A stretch of 64,000 nucleotides of DNA, taken from contig NC_135554.1 of assembly GCF_964340395.1 (NCBI RefSeq), forward strand, positions 12,328,251 to 12,392,250, read 5' to 3'. Made by a program: the position numbers and the translations under genes. The stretch's first letter is position 1. Each line of letters opens with the position of its first letter. A model generated the notes under the pieces. That model worked only from the letters and a program-made list of their open reading frames with translations, made no database searches and was not told the DNA's origin. Of the stretch, positions 28,641 through 38,576 are shown piece after piece. Origin of the DNA: Glandiceps talaboti (lineage: Eukaryota; Hemichordata; Enteropneusta; Spengelidae).

Positions 28641-29006
28641 TTAATGTTGCACATTTCTGAAGTCTCTCAAGGTATGAAATTGCTTGAAGCAATCAACATG
28701 TAGTGGTACCTCACACTGCAGGCAATATAGGGTGGTCTGATGTCTGATATTATGGTGTCGATCACTGCAAACAATGCAGTCTGGGCGATGGCAAGCTCTC
28801 TCATATTTTGCAAGAAAGTGTTGCTCAGTAAGCCTTGCAGGGTTAGGAAGGACAGATGGACGACCTTGTCGAATTGTAGGAGGGGTGTATTCACGCACAA
28901 GACCATTAACCACTTCTTGGCGAAACCTAATTGGTGAGAGTTTACTTTCCTCACTAGCCTTTTTGTACATGATGTAACTATTGACAAGTGCGACCTCTCG
29001 ATTACG
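28641..29006 (-). pseudogene. piggyBac-type transposase, C-terminal fragment
   Basis: The frame contains NREVALVNSYIMYKKASE, the end of the piggyBac DDE domain. A low-complexity linker follows, then a cysteine-rich zinc ribbon (CIVCSDR, then LYCLQCEVPLHVDCFKQFHT) ending near 28641. This is the domain order at the C-terminus of PGBD4-like transposases. The N-terminal three quarters, including the catalytic aspartates, are absent. Homology stops abruptly near 29006, where an AT-rich gaattgaatttattt stretch begins, which suggests truncation by another insertion. The piece itself has no internal stop. An exapted zinc-binding domain is possible but unsupported. Confidence 0.72.
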
Positions 29007-29009
29007 GTG

Positions 29010-30385
29010 GTATTGAATTGAATTTATTTCACCAGAAACATAAGATAATAACAATGCAAAGAGGAAAATACAAATACAATAAAAGAAAATGCTCTGGTGA
29101 ACACCATGGAAATAGTTTACTAGAAACTAATCTAGTCCATGGTCCTTATCCTGACAAAATATAGAAAGTAAAGATACAAGGCATACATATGATAAATAAA
29201 TAATAATAAACAAATATTATAATAATAATCAATACACACATACATATTCACATTTGTTTGCAATATTGTACAAATGAAACAAAGAAAAAGATGATTGCAC
29301 AAAGAGCAGCAAAGAGTCACAAAGGTGGATCAAAACATCATCATCCGATACTAGTAATCTATCAATATGTATGTGAACATTATCATTCTTTAATTTTTTG
29401 AAACGGATGTAAATCTAATAATAGTCTAGTCAACTTCTGTGATCTGGCATAGGTTGTTTGCTTCTTATAATAATACTCCTTTTTCATCGATATGACTAAC
29501 ACAACTGCTTCTTTTAACAGGACATATACAATGTATTACATAATTTGGAACAAACCTGCAAAACAGGAGAGACATAATGAACATAAATTTAAGAAATAAA
29601 CATACAACCAAGACTGTATAACTATGCAATTGTCATAATTTGAATAAACACTATTTTTTATCAGTTTAAAATATTTCCTGCCTGAAAATAATGCCACATT
29701 TCGGTCAGTAATAACAAAGATCACAGTATATAGAGATGTGTAATTTGAATTATGTTTGACAATATTGCCACATTGGTTGAGGCTATTGCATGCATGTAAA
29801 GCTCATCCAATATAACATGGGTGCAGATGGTTGGCCTCCTACACCCGCTCTTGTTGCCAGTCTCTCTTTTGTGGGCTGCTACTCCTGTTGTATTGTTTTA
29901 CTTTTCTCTATGGGATAAAGGTAATTCCATGCAATGGATTATTTACAACTCGGACAAGTGTCACACCTGTTACAACTAGTTAGTTTTTGACAAACTTGAA
30001 TTTCGTTCCTTTTTCTCTCACTGTACCTATTTCATATGCTATGTTTGGTCCATAAGCAGTTCAGTAATTCGGAACTACCATTGAGAAATATTTACTTTAC
30101 TGTTGTAAGTTTCATATTCCAGTAATATTTCCTTGTAATTGTGCAAAGTCTAGTGTGTTTCAGAGGGGATTCCTTGTATTTTAAAATCACAATGTACAAC
30201 TTTTAATACCGATACAAGACAATACCACAAAGACACCCAGTAGCATTTCAATATATTATTTTATTATATGTAAGACATTTCATATATATACAAATTAAAC
30301 CGGAACATACACTTTCCACAAGTATGACTTGATATATGTACACACATACACACACACACTTTCAGTCCAAAGATCCATTCATATT
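29010..30385. other. No gene seen
   Basis: AT-rich spacer. It begins with gaattgaatttattt next to the truncated piggyBac piece. Confidence 0.6.
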
Positions 30386-31775
30386 TTACAATTGATTTTT
30401 GACATGATGGTCATTCACTTGACATTTCAATGCAGCCAACCTATCAGGCATACTGGCATAATTTACTGCTGACACATTGAATGCGTGATGAATGGCTTCC
30501 ATGCCACTTTCCCCATAGAAACCCAACCCAGCGCCTACAAGTTTTAACCCTTGCTGGACCTCTGAAATGACATGTCATGTTGGTTTGGAAACTCCCCAAA
30601 AACTGTGTTTATAATTTAACTCTCTATGATACAATCAAATTAGTCTAACTAGTTACACTTTCGGGTTTCAATACACTACATGCATGTCATAGTAATATAT
30701 TACTCTAGTCCTTATTAGTTACACATTGGTTCCAATAGAGTGTGTATGTCGTAGTTACTCTTTGGTTTCCATACACTGTGCATGTCATAGTTATCAATCA
30801 CTCTCATCCTTGCTAGTTACACATTGGTTTCCCATACAGTGTGCCTGTCATACTTACACCGTCTTTGGTTTCCATACACTATGCATGTCATAGTTATACA
30901 GTACTCTAGTCCCTTCTTGTTACACATTGGTTTCCACACTGCATGTCATAATTATACAGTACTACCTTTTAAATACATGGAAGTAACATGGTAGACCAGT
31001 ATCAGTTGTAAGATCTATCTCACTTGCAATGATTTCCTCATTACATCATTGTGCCACTTTGATGGTTTGCTTATCATTAGTCTCATGTAGTGCCCAGGTC
31101 GATACCAATGTAGTTTGTAAAACACCTTGTCTATGCTACATTTCAATACATCAATACATACAATGTCTGTTATGTCAGTAATACTTTAATTAATATTGCA
31201 ATGCTTTGTGTTTGTTTTGTTCATCATCAGTCATATGTTTGTTGGATTAAATTAATTGTAAGAGTTAATCTAAAAATATAAATAAATTGTGATTTTTTTT
31301 CATTGAAATGGAATTGGAAAAGAGTCACTTTCATACTGATTTGAAATCCTCGAACATCACCATACATACCTAGATCAGGGACGTACAAACAGTTTGTACG
31401 TCCCTGTGTAGATCATAGTGTAGCTACTTTCACTGCAACTGCATTTTTATCAAACTGGTCTTCATGCTCTAAATATGCAATCATGTGCATTTCTTTGTTC
31501 ATTTACATTACCCCTGAGGTACTGGAGATGTTACTCACCAAATGTTACCCCCAAACACTTTGAAAGGTAATATGTGTGTGGCCTGTTTTCGCTGTAGGGA
31601 TCGTCCTGGTTTGTCACATAAACATCATCGCCAGTCAGTTCACTACTGGTATATGAAGATCTGACGGATGATAGTGCACTACTTGCTGATGAATATGATG
31701 TGCTGGATACATCACTTAAATGGTCTGGCAGATTGTCGTCGTAATGAAAGTCCCACTCCCATAAAACCGTATAAA
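30386..31775 (-). CDS. Two 3'-terminal exons of an unrecognised, probably transposon-related gene
   Basis: Upstream exon about 31775-31539, donor GTGAGT; downstream exon 30561-30386 after a TCATTTCAG acceptor, ending in TAA. The join is phase 1 and stays in frame, reading CLGVTF then EVQQGLKLVGAGLGFYGESG, then MEAIHHAFNVSAVNYASMPD and a short LKCQV-NDHH end. The G-x-x-G-E-x-G-x-E-x-I-H-x-x-F-N pattern recalls the C-terminus of uncharacterised TE-like proteins common in invertebrate genomes; that link is from memory. The upstream exon is serine-rich and acidic (SSTSYSSASSALSSVRSSYT) and looks disordered. An in-frame TAG lies just upstream of 31775, so further exons are needed for a start. Transposon relic or host gene cannot be told apart here. 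Confidence 0.5.
30640..30970. repeat. Degenerate minisatellite
   Basis: Variants of GTTACACATTGGTTTCCATA plus CACTGTGCATGTCATAGTTA repeat five to six times with a spacing of about 50-65 bases. It lies within the intron of the 30386-31775 fragment. Confidence 0.75.
31376..31406. repeat. Perfect 15-bp inverted repeat with 1-base spacer
   Basis: CAGGGACGTACAAAC, a single A, then the exact complement. It lies inside the intron of the 30386-31775 fragment. It could form a cruciform or an RNA hairpin; no function is known to me. Confidence 0.9.
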
Positions 31776-31779
31776 TCTA

Positions 31780-33164
31780 TGTCGCAAGACTTTTTGTGAC
31801 AGTGATGTCGCATGGAATGTCAACTATTGCATTGCCATCAGCCTTGAACAATACTGGTACATCTTTATTGGTTGTTGGCAATGCCTCCAACTCCAGTCAA
31901 AAAATGTGAAGTCATGACTGGGAAGATTTGAAGTTGTCCAACAACACGTGGATATTGTCACGAATAGCTTTTACCTTAACTATAAGAATATTACCGAAAC
32001 GTGCCATCTCGATTTCATTTTGCGTACTGGAATAAAGACCTCCCCATCGGCTTGCGTGCCGACGTAGTAACTACATGTTTACATTCGCTAATCTATGATG
32101 GGTCTCTACCTCTCTCTCTGCGTGAGGAGAAAGTGTTACGCTTGGACTGTATCCGGGCTAGTTATATTTTACCCCCCCCCCCTTGTTTTTTTAACCAACC
32201 TGGATGTGTTGTTAAAGTTTAAATTAAAGGTAATAAACGTAACGGCTTATTTTTTTTTAAATTATTCAACTCTCAGTGTGTTAATGAATATTGAGTAATA
32301 GAGTTTCTGTACAGGTATGTCTTTCAGGCAGCAAATCATCAGAAAGTGGCATAGCCACAACAAGCCAAGCTGCTAATGTATTAGTGTACACGAGACTACT
32401 GAGAATATCATGCTTGAATTCAAGAAATCAAAGGAGTTCGATATCTGTTAGCCACAACCCCTTATAAATGAAAAGCTGGGCAAGTCATCTGGAAAAATTG
32501 TTGAGTTCAAGACAGGACAGGTAGAATGCACATCCCTGGATTTCTTTTCCATTATGCATAATGTTTTTCTACAAAAGGTTTAATTTATTTATTATATTCA
32601 TATTATATAATTATACAAAATGTACAATTTATTTATATTCATTCAGAAAATATAATTCAGTTTTGTGACGTAAGACATTCTTAATACTTGTATTGATTGA
32701 CAGGTGTGTGACAGAAGACATTCTTAACAATATTTTTATTGATCAAAATGCAAAAAGATTTTGATTTTCTCAATAACATTACAGCTAACCTGTCACAGTT
32801 TTCTTGGTGCATGGTGTATTTTTTTTACTGAAACTAGTATGTACAAATGTATTTTTGTTGTTATTTAGAGATTTGGATAAATAACAGAGTTTGTAACTTG
32901 TGTCGTTTTCTCTTTCTGCATCCCTTTATGTTGGCTGGCTTGCTGGAAAAGAGGCATCCACTATTGATTTGAAATGATTTCATCAAAATTTCACAATATA
33001 TACAATTTAGGATTCATAAATTCCCGAGTTATACCATAACAATCTGATTAAAATATGATGTGGTAAAAGCGACAAGAAGCCTTTTTTACCTCTATTTCCA
33101 TCGTTTTTTCTTCCGTAAGGAAGAGATATATTTATGGGTGGTAGTCTGTGTGTCTGTCTGTCTG
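31780..33164. other. No gene seen
   Basis: AT-rich. At 33049-33069 CAATCTGATTAAAAT-x-GATG matches one end of the 41087-41312 MITE, without a visible second arm. Confidence 0.55.
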
Positions 33165-34312
33165 TGTCATCGTTTTCTCCATAACGGTTTGCTCAATTCA
33201 AACGAGATTTTAAAGACGTATTCCGTAGGGTAATGGCAGGACTTGATTAGGTTTTAGTAAAAATCCCGTGAATATTAATGAGAAATTTACATAATTAATG
33301 ATTTTCGGTAATTAGGCTATATCTCAAGAATGCAAGCTTCAAATCCATTATAACTTAGTACACACATTTGCGATACCAAAGCGCACCTGTCCTGAAAATA
33401 TTACTAATGTAGCTTTTAGTTTTAAAGTGGCCATATGGATGAGAATTTGGTATTTATTTTGGATTTTTATTTGATAAAACAGCTTCACCATGTTTTTCTA
33501 CATGAAAAAATAATGTGAAATAACATATACCAAGTCCATGTTCACATCTCAATAAACGACAAAACATTAAACAATGTGTGAAATGTTTGTTATTGTACGT
33601 ACAATAACAAACTTTTTACACTTTTTGCATCTTTTTGCAATGTATTGAGTTATGAACATGGATTTGGTATATGTTATTTTGCATTATTTTTTCAAGTAGA
33701 AAAACATGGTGAAGCTTTTTTATCAAATACAAATCCAAAATAAATACCAAATTCTCATCCATATGGCCACTTTAATAAGATATTGGCATATTTTCGGTAC
33801 ATTGTACACACGATCGTCATGGACATTAAAGGATCTGTCATCGTTTTCTCCATAACAGCTTGCTCAATTCAAACAAAATTTTGAAGACCGATTCCGTAGG
33901 ATAATGGCAAGACTTGATTAGCTTTTGATAAAAATCCTGTGAATATTAATGGGCAATTTACGTAATTAATGTTTTTCGGTAACTAGGCTATATCTGAAGA
34001 GTGCACGCTTCAAATTCAATATAACTTGCAATTGGTACACACATTTGCGATACCAAGGTGCACCTGTCCTGAAAATATTACTAATGTAGCTTTTAGTTTT
34101 AATAAGATATTGGCATATTTTCGGTACATTGTACACACGATCGTCATGGACATTAAAGGATCTGTCATCGTTTTCTCCATAACAGCTTCCCCAATTCAAA
34201 CTAAATTTTGAAGACCTATTCCGTAGGATAATGGCAAGACTTGATTAGCTTTTGGTAAAAATCCCGTGAATATTATTAGTTTTAATAAGTTATTGGCATA
34301 TTTTCGATTGGC
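33165..34312. repeat. Three-unit tandem array, period ~326 bp
   Basis: Units begin at CATCGTTTTCTCCATAAC (33168, 33839, 34166). Unit 1 carries the palindromic MITE, unit 2 is intact and unit 3 is shortened to about 145 bases. A short copy of a recurrent palindrome (TTCCGTAAGGAAG, 33111-33123) precedes the array; a related one is at 9733-9747. No coding was seen. Confidence 0.85.
33426..33771. mobile_element. 346-bp palindromic MITE with TTAA (or TA) target duplication
   Basis: The whole element is a foldback. Its ends are AGTGGCCATATGG and CCATATGGCCACT, and the exact centre (33598/33599) lies in a 28-bp perfect palindrome, GTTTGTTATTGTAC plus its complement. It interrupts the first unit of a 326-bp tandem array. 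The second and third units show the empty site (AGTTTTAATAAG at about 34096 and 34283). Flanks read TTAA on both sides; since the base order also allows a TA duplication with ends AAGTGG and CCACTT, piggyBac-like and mariner-like origins are both open. Confidence 0.85.
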
Positions 34313-34731
34313 CACAAAAATGAAAAAAATAGTTTCTCGTCAGGAAATGTCTAAAGTGGTGCGACTTTATCACCATTTTCTAAAACACGACTGGCTCAAT
34401 TCAAACGAAATATATTGCATATTGGTGGTACACAAGTAGACAACTCTGGATAATAGCATACCAATTTAACTATACTGTTAACATCGCAATTGTCTGACTC
34501 ATAATGCAATGTACATCATCAAAATTGTTACTTAAAAAAATTACTCAATATATGTGCAATAGCCTCAGCATTGTTTGGGCAAGTGATGTGAAACCTCTAA
34601 CTGTTAAATGTGTAATAATGGGTTCCTTGTCATCTGCATTACGTGTTTACTTAATTAATTGAACTGGCAAGTGTACCTTTCCTTGACATCGTTGTTACAT
34701 ACTTGTATTTTCACAATTTGCTGGCCCATAG

Positions 34732-36474
34732 TCACGACTGTTCTGTTTTACTACACATATCGACAACTAATTTAAGGCAACTATGTGACTCCACAGGATA
34801 TGGAATATCGGCAACAACGCTCCATTTATCAGTATCAGGATCGTATTCCTCAACGGTGGTGACCCCTAAACCATCAGCCCCCATTCCGCCAAGAACATAC
34901 ACTTTGCCACGTGATACTGCAGCACTGCATCCTTGTCTAGAGTTGTTCAATTGGGCTATTTGCCTCCAGTTGGCATGTACCGGATCATAGCAGTAGACAT
35001 CACCTTTTTTGCCACTAAAGATGAAGATCAAACCTTGCAAAGTAATGGCTGACGAGAAGTAGGCACTGTGTGCACACTCAAGCGATGTCACAACTTCCCA
35101 TAGGTCAGTTTGAGGACTGTAGCATAATATGCTTAGGCTTCTGTCGGTCGTATGGGGGCCAATAACATACAATTTACCTTTACAAGCAACACCACAGCAT
35201 GACTGTAAACTTTGGATCATGGGACTAACTTTCTGCCAATAGTCTCTTATTGGGTCATAGCGCATGACCCCACGGTTTAGATGCCCACCTACAGATAAAT
35301 TGCCACCAATGCGATAGACATAGCCGATGCAAGCAACCAAAGTAAACTGGGTTACTTCATCTTTAAGTCCGCTGACTTCGACCCATTGTCTTATAGCCGC
35401 ACAGTATTTCCAGGTACGACCAGCATGCCATGACGTCACCACCATCATATTGTTGATTACAGTGGCTGAGAACCACGATCCTTGAATTGGTATGTTTGGT
35501 ATTTCATAGTGCCAGGTCTTGTGAAAGGGGGAGAAAGACATCAACACATCTTCATTCTCCCGTGTAGTATTCTGTGAAGGAAAATGCGATGTAAGACAAG
35601 GACTTCCGCCCAACACCACTATTTCATCTGTATATCTGTCGTTCAAAACTACGTCCTTATTTAATATAGTGTTATTGTTGTCACCACTGCATTCATCGCC
35701 ATCGCTATAGTATTCTTCTAGCTCCTGCAACAGACCAGTGTATTTGCTTTCATTTTCCTTTAAAAAGTCCACAAAGTATTTCTTCATCTTCAATTCATTC
35801 AGTATTTTTCGGACCACGCTAATACGCGAGATATCAAAATGCCACCAGGTAACTAATGCATGTGCCCAGCTGTAACCAGTATCGTCATCTTGGCAAAGAA
35901 CAGTTTCTGGTATATACCGTAACAGTTCACTCTCTGACAGGTGAAGGAATTCTTTCGAATGAATCACTTCTTGGCAAAAAGATACAGCGACCTGCCATGC
36001 TTTCTTCTCTAAAATCACACATTTGTAACGGGAAGCCAGCCTGAACACATCGAGGCAATTTTGTGAGTTTATATCCTGTTCCAGGTACTCTACACATCTA
36101 TTGAAAAGATCATTCAGTAAGAACATATCTGCTGCGGCAAGGATCTCCCGAACATTTTCGGCTGTGACATGGATTGATGACCCGGTATATATGTAATCAA
36201 GCAAAGCTTTCACTCCTGAAGAAGATAAAGTCTGAAAGGTGACAACATTCGAAGTGCCTTCTTTAAAGTTTTCAGATAACATGGCCCTGAAGTAGTTACT
36301 GCATGAAGCTAAGACAACTTTGTGGCATTGGAAGATGTCGTTATCGGCAGAGCGTATACAGAAATCCGTGAAAATAGACGCCTTTCGTAGTTCATTCATT
36401 TGTTGTGCCATATTCATTATATAACGTGTATCTTCATTAATATTCTCTCCTTTCCTTCCACTCTCCATGATCAT
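34732..36474 (-). CDS. BTB-BACK-Kelch protein (KLHL-like), single coding exon
   Basis: Uninterrupted frame of 580 codons. The BTB domain covers about residues 29-132 (FTDFCIRS, then HKVVLASCSNYFRAML at 51-66), BACK about 137-240, and the C-terminus holds about six Kelch-type blades (285-562). Two blades show the YDPxxDxW signature (RYDPIRDYW 405-413, EYDPDTDKW 543-551); the blade near 335-370 is degenerate. Proteins of this build usually act as substrate adaptors for Cullin-3 ubiquitin ligases: BTB and BACK bind Cul3, and the Kelch propeller binds the substrate. Two in-frame ATGs lie at 36474 and 36468. The inner one has A at -3 and G at +4, against C at -3 for the outer, so the product is probably 578 aa. 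A possible acceptor (TTTTGGTTTCAG) just upstream suggests a 5' UTR exon. Length is normal for the family. The substrate and the exact orthologue cannot be read from the sequence. Confidence 0.92.
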   Translation of the reverse strand: MIMESGRKGENINEDTRYIMNMAQQMNELRKASIFTDFCIRSADNDIFQCHKVVLASCSNYFRAMLSENFKEGTSNVVTFQTLSSSGVKALLDYIYTGSSIHVTAENVREILAAADMFLLNDLFNRCVEYLEQDINSQNCLDVFRLASRYKCVILEKKAWQVAVSFCQEVIHSKEFLHLSESELLRYIPETVLCQDDDTGYSWAHALVTWWHFDISRISVVRKILNELKMKKYFVDFLKENESKYTGLLQELEEYYSDGDECSGDNNNTILNKDVVLNDRYTDEIVVLGGSPCLTSHFPSQNTTRENEDVLMSFSPFHKTWHYEIPNIPIQGSWFSATVINNMMVVTSWHAGRTWKYCAAIRQWVEVSGLKDEVTQFTLVACIGYVYRIGGNLSVGGHLNRGVMRYDPIRDYWQKVSPMIQSLQSCCGVACKGKLYVIGPHTTDRSLSILCYSPQTDLWEVVTSLECAHSAYFSSAITLQGLIFIFSGKKGDVYCYDPVHANWRQIAQLNNSRQGCSAAVSRGKVYVLGGMGADGLGVTTVEEYDPDTDKWSVVADIPYPVESHSCLKLVVDMCSKTEQS

Positions 36475-36489
36475 GGGTAGTTTGACTTT

Positions 36490-38340
36490 GAAGTAAACAG
36501 ACTGTAAGTTGTTATTCTGAAACCAAAAGTGATATCTTTGTTTTAGAGAACATGTTAACTTTCTGCTGGCGGCATTATTTTAAAGATAAAAAAATAATTG
36601 GCACTATTTGTCCTCAGTATTGAACTAATTCGAAAAATATTCTCATTGCATATAAATATGGAAATGTATGGACTATTACAATGGTCATAACATCGATTTG
36701 ATGTACCAAATCTGGACTTTCTTCAAGTTTCACTTTGTCTCGAATAAAACCACGTACCCACCTCTGTTGATTTCTATGAATTTGTCTTGTGTAAGAAAAA
36801 GGCGACCCTTTGACTTGGGTCAAACCACCCGCTTTCTAGTGAAAATCTTGAACGGACCTTGTCTTTTCCTTACTATAGCTATTTATTGTACACAAGAATC
36901 TATTTGTAAAATTTGGGCTAAAAAGCGGGCCGAAATTTACGACCTCGGGGTCAAGAATGCTTCACAAAATCGCCGAAAAATCAGTATTCACGTCATGAAT
37001 ACAAGTTCTCTTTCCTTTGAACTCATTCGACCTATACTTTTGGCGCCCTCAAATACACTTTAATCCTATTTATATTCTTTCGTTTTACTATTACGTAACA
37101 TACTTAGACAAAAGCTTTTTTAAACTTGAACCGTACACTTTGAACACAGACTATTTCATGCTCGATCTAAACAGGACTTAGAGCCCCAACGATGTAAGTT
37201 ACTCTCTATTTATCATATAATCCTTATTACTGATGAAAGTGACATTATACAAGAAGATTTATCCAGTATTTATCACCTTTTATGTGGTTTTACTCAAGTT
37301 TCTTACACCACCTTCAAGGTATTGGTATTGACTTTGTGTTTCTTATGTATTTCTTATCATACAATTTCACCGCTTCTTGCTAATCTAACGGACTTGGGGG
37401 TTGGTTATTTCTTGGAGTGGTTGACACTTGCAGCATAGCATGTACAAACAGAACCAGTTATAGACAGGGGAAAAGTACACAAATGAATTGGATTACCAAT
37501 AGCATTTGGCACAGCATGGAGACATCCTGGTTTGATAGGAACGATTTTCATGGTTTTATAGCCTCATGAAATAGCAGTTAGATTTAGAATGAATGTCAAG
37601 TTATTACCTGTGACCATGCATTGTCAAATTTTATTTCAATCACTAATTCTGGTGGAAACATCGTGACTGTGTGACATTGCCAGTGGCAAACTGTACAATT
37701 GTTATTCACAGACTTTGACCATGGACAGGAATGATTGGATCATAGAAGAATGTAAAGCCGACGTGTCCACGTGTGCTTTGTACAGGCCTCGAGTTTGTAA
37801 TACATGTAGTATACTCAACGTGTATCTCCCCCCCCCCCCTTCCATTATCGCTCATTCCATTTTGGCTGTGTGTTTCAGACAGAAAACACAAATATACCTG
37901 TATCGTGCTGTTTCTTGCCAATTGTTTTGTGACAGACTAAACAATCCATGATCAGAAATATACACAACTCATTTTCATTTTCACAAAAAATAAGATGTAA
38001 CATATTTTCAAAATTCACAGACCCAACCCTACAGTGAAATGGTATGTGCTAAACTGTATACACTGTGGTCTTGCCTAATCTTATGTAATCAGTAAACTCA
38101 TTGTATCAATCTGTTAAGTCATTGTTGAGATTAGGGAAGGATTTACTATTATGCCCTTTATCTGTCATAATGTTGACACATTGTTTGACATGTACGGGAT
38201 TAGCAGTCCTCTACCGGAGCTAATATTAAAGTTTGTGTAGCGGGTTATAACCAACTCCTTGTCTGCTGAAGTCTTATCAGTATTGGATAGTGTAAGACAA
38301 AGGGGGGTTTAGAAGGTGTGAATTGGGTTGACCTTTGTAG
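36490..38340. other. No gene seen
   Basis: Upstream sequence of the BTB-Kelch gene and beyond. A possible acceptor lies at about 36515 (-), poly(C) at 37828-37838. Confidence 0.55.
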
Positions 38341-38576
38341 TTCAAGTACAACCAGTCCAGCAAAGTCAGAAACCATATGCCTGGAAGTATATGGGAAGCC
38401 TCCATGGTCTCAAGAATGAAATGCAAGAGTACGGCCCGGACCAAAATAGTTTGCCAAAATTACGAGAACTTAATTACGGAGAAAAAATAGTTGTGGCGAG
38501 TAGTATTAAAAATAAGTCATACTACTGTACCATGAATGGAGTATTAAAGCTTAGTGACTGCACAGTAAGGGTTTAA
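38341..38576 (+). CDS. Possible internal or terminal exon, unrecognised
   Basis: After a gacctttgtag acceptor, the frame reads VQPVQQSQKPYAWKYMGSLH, then LPKLRELNYGEKIVVASSIK, KSYYCTMNG and DCTVRV before a stop. The composition is protein-like and unlike its AT-rich surroundings. The L-P-x-L-R-x-L-x-x-G-E pattern faintly resembles the start of a Tudor domain, but the diagnostic second half is absent. No neighbouring exon was found. Confidence 0.2.
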
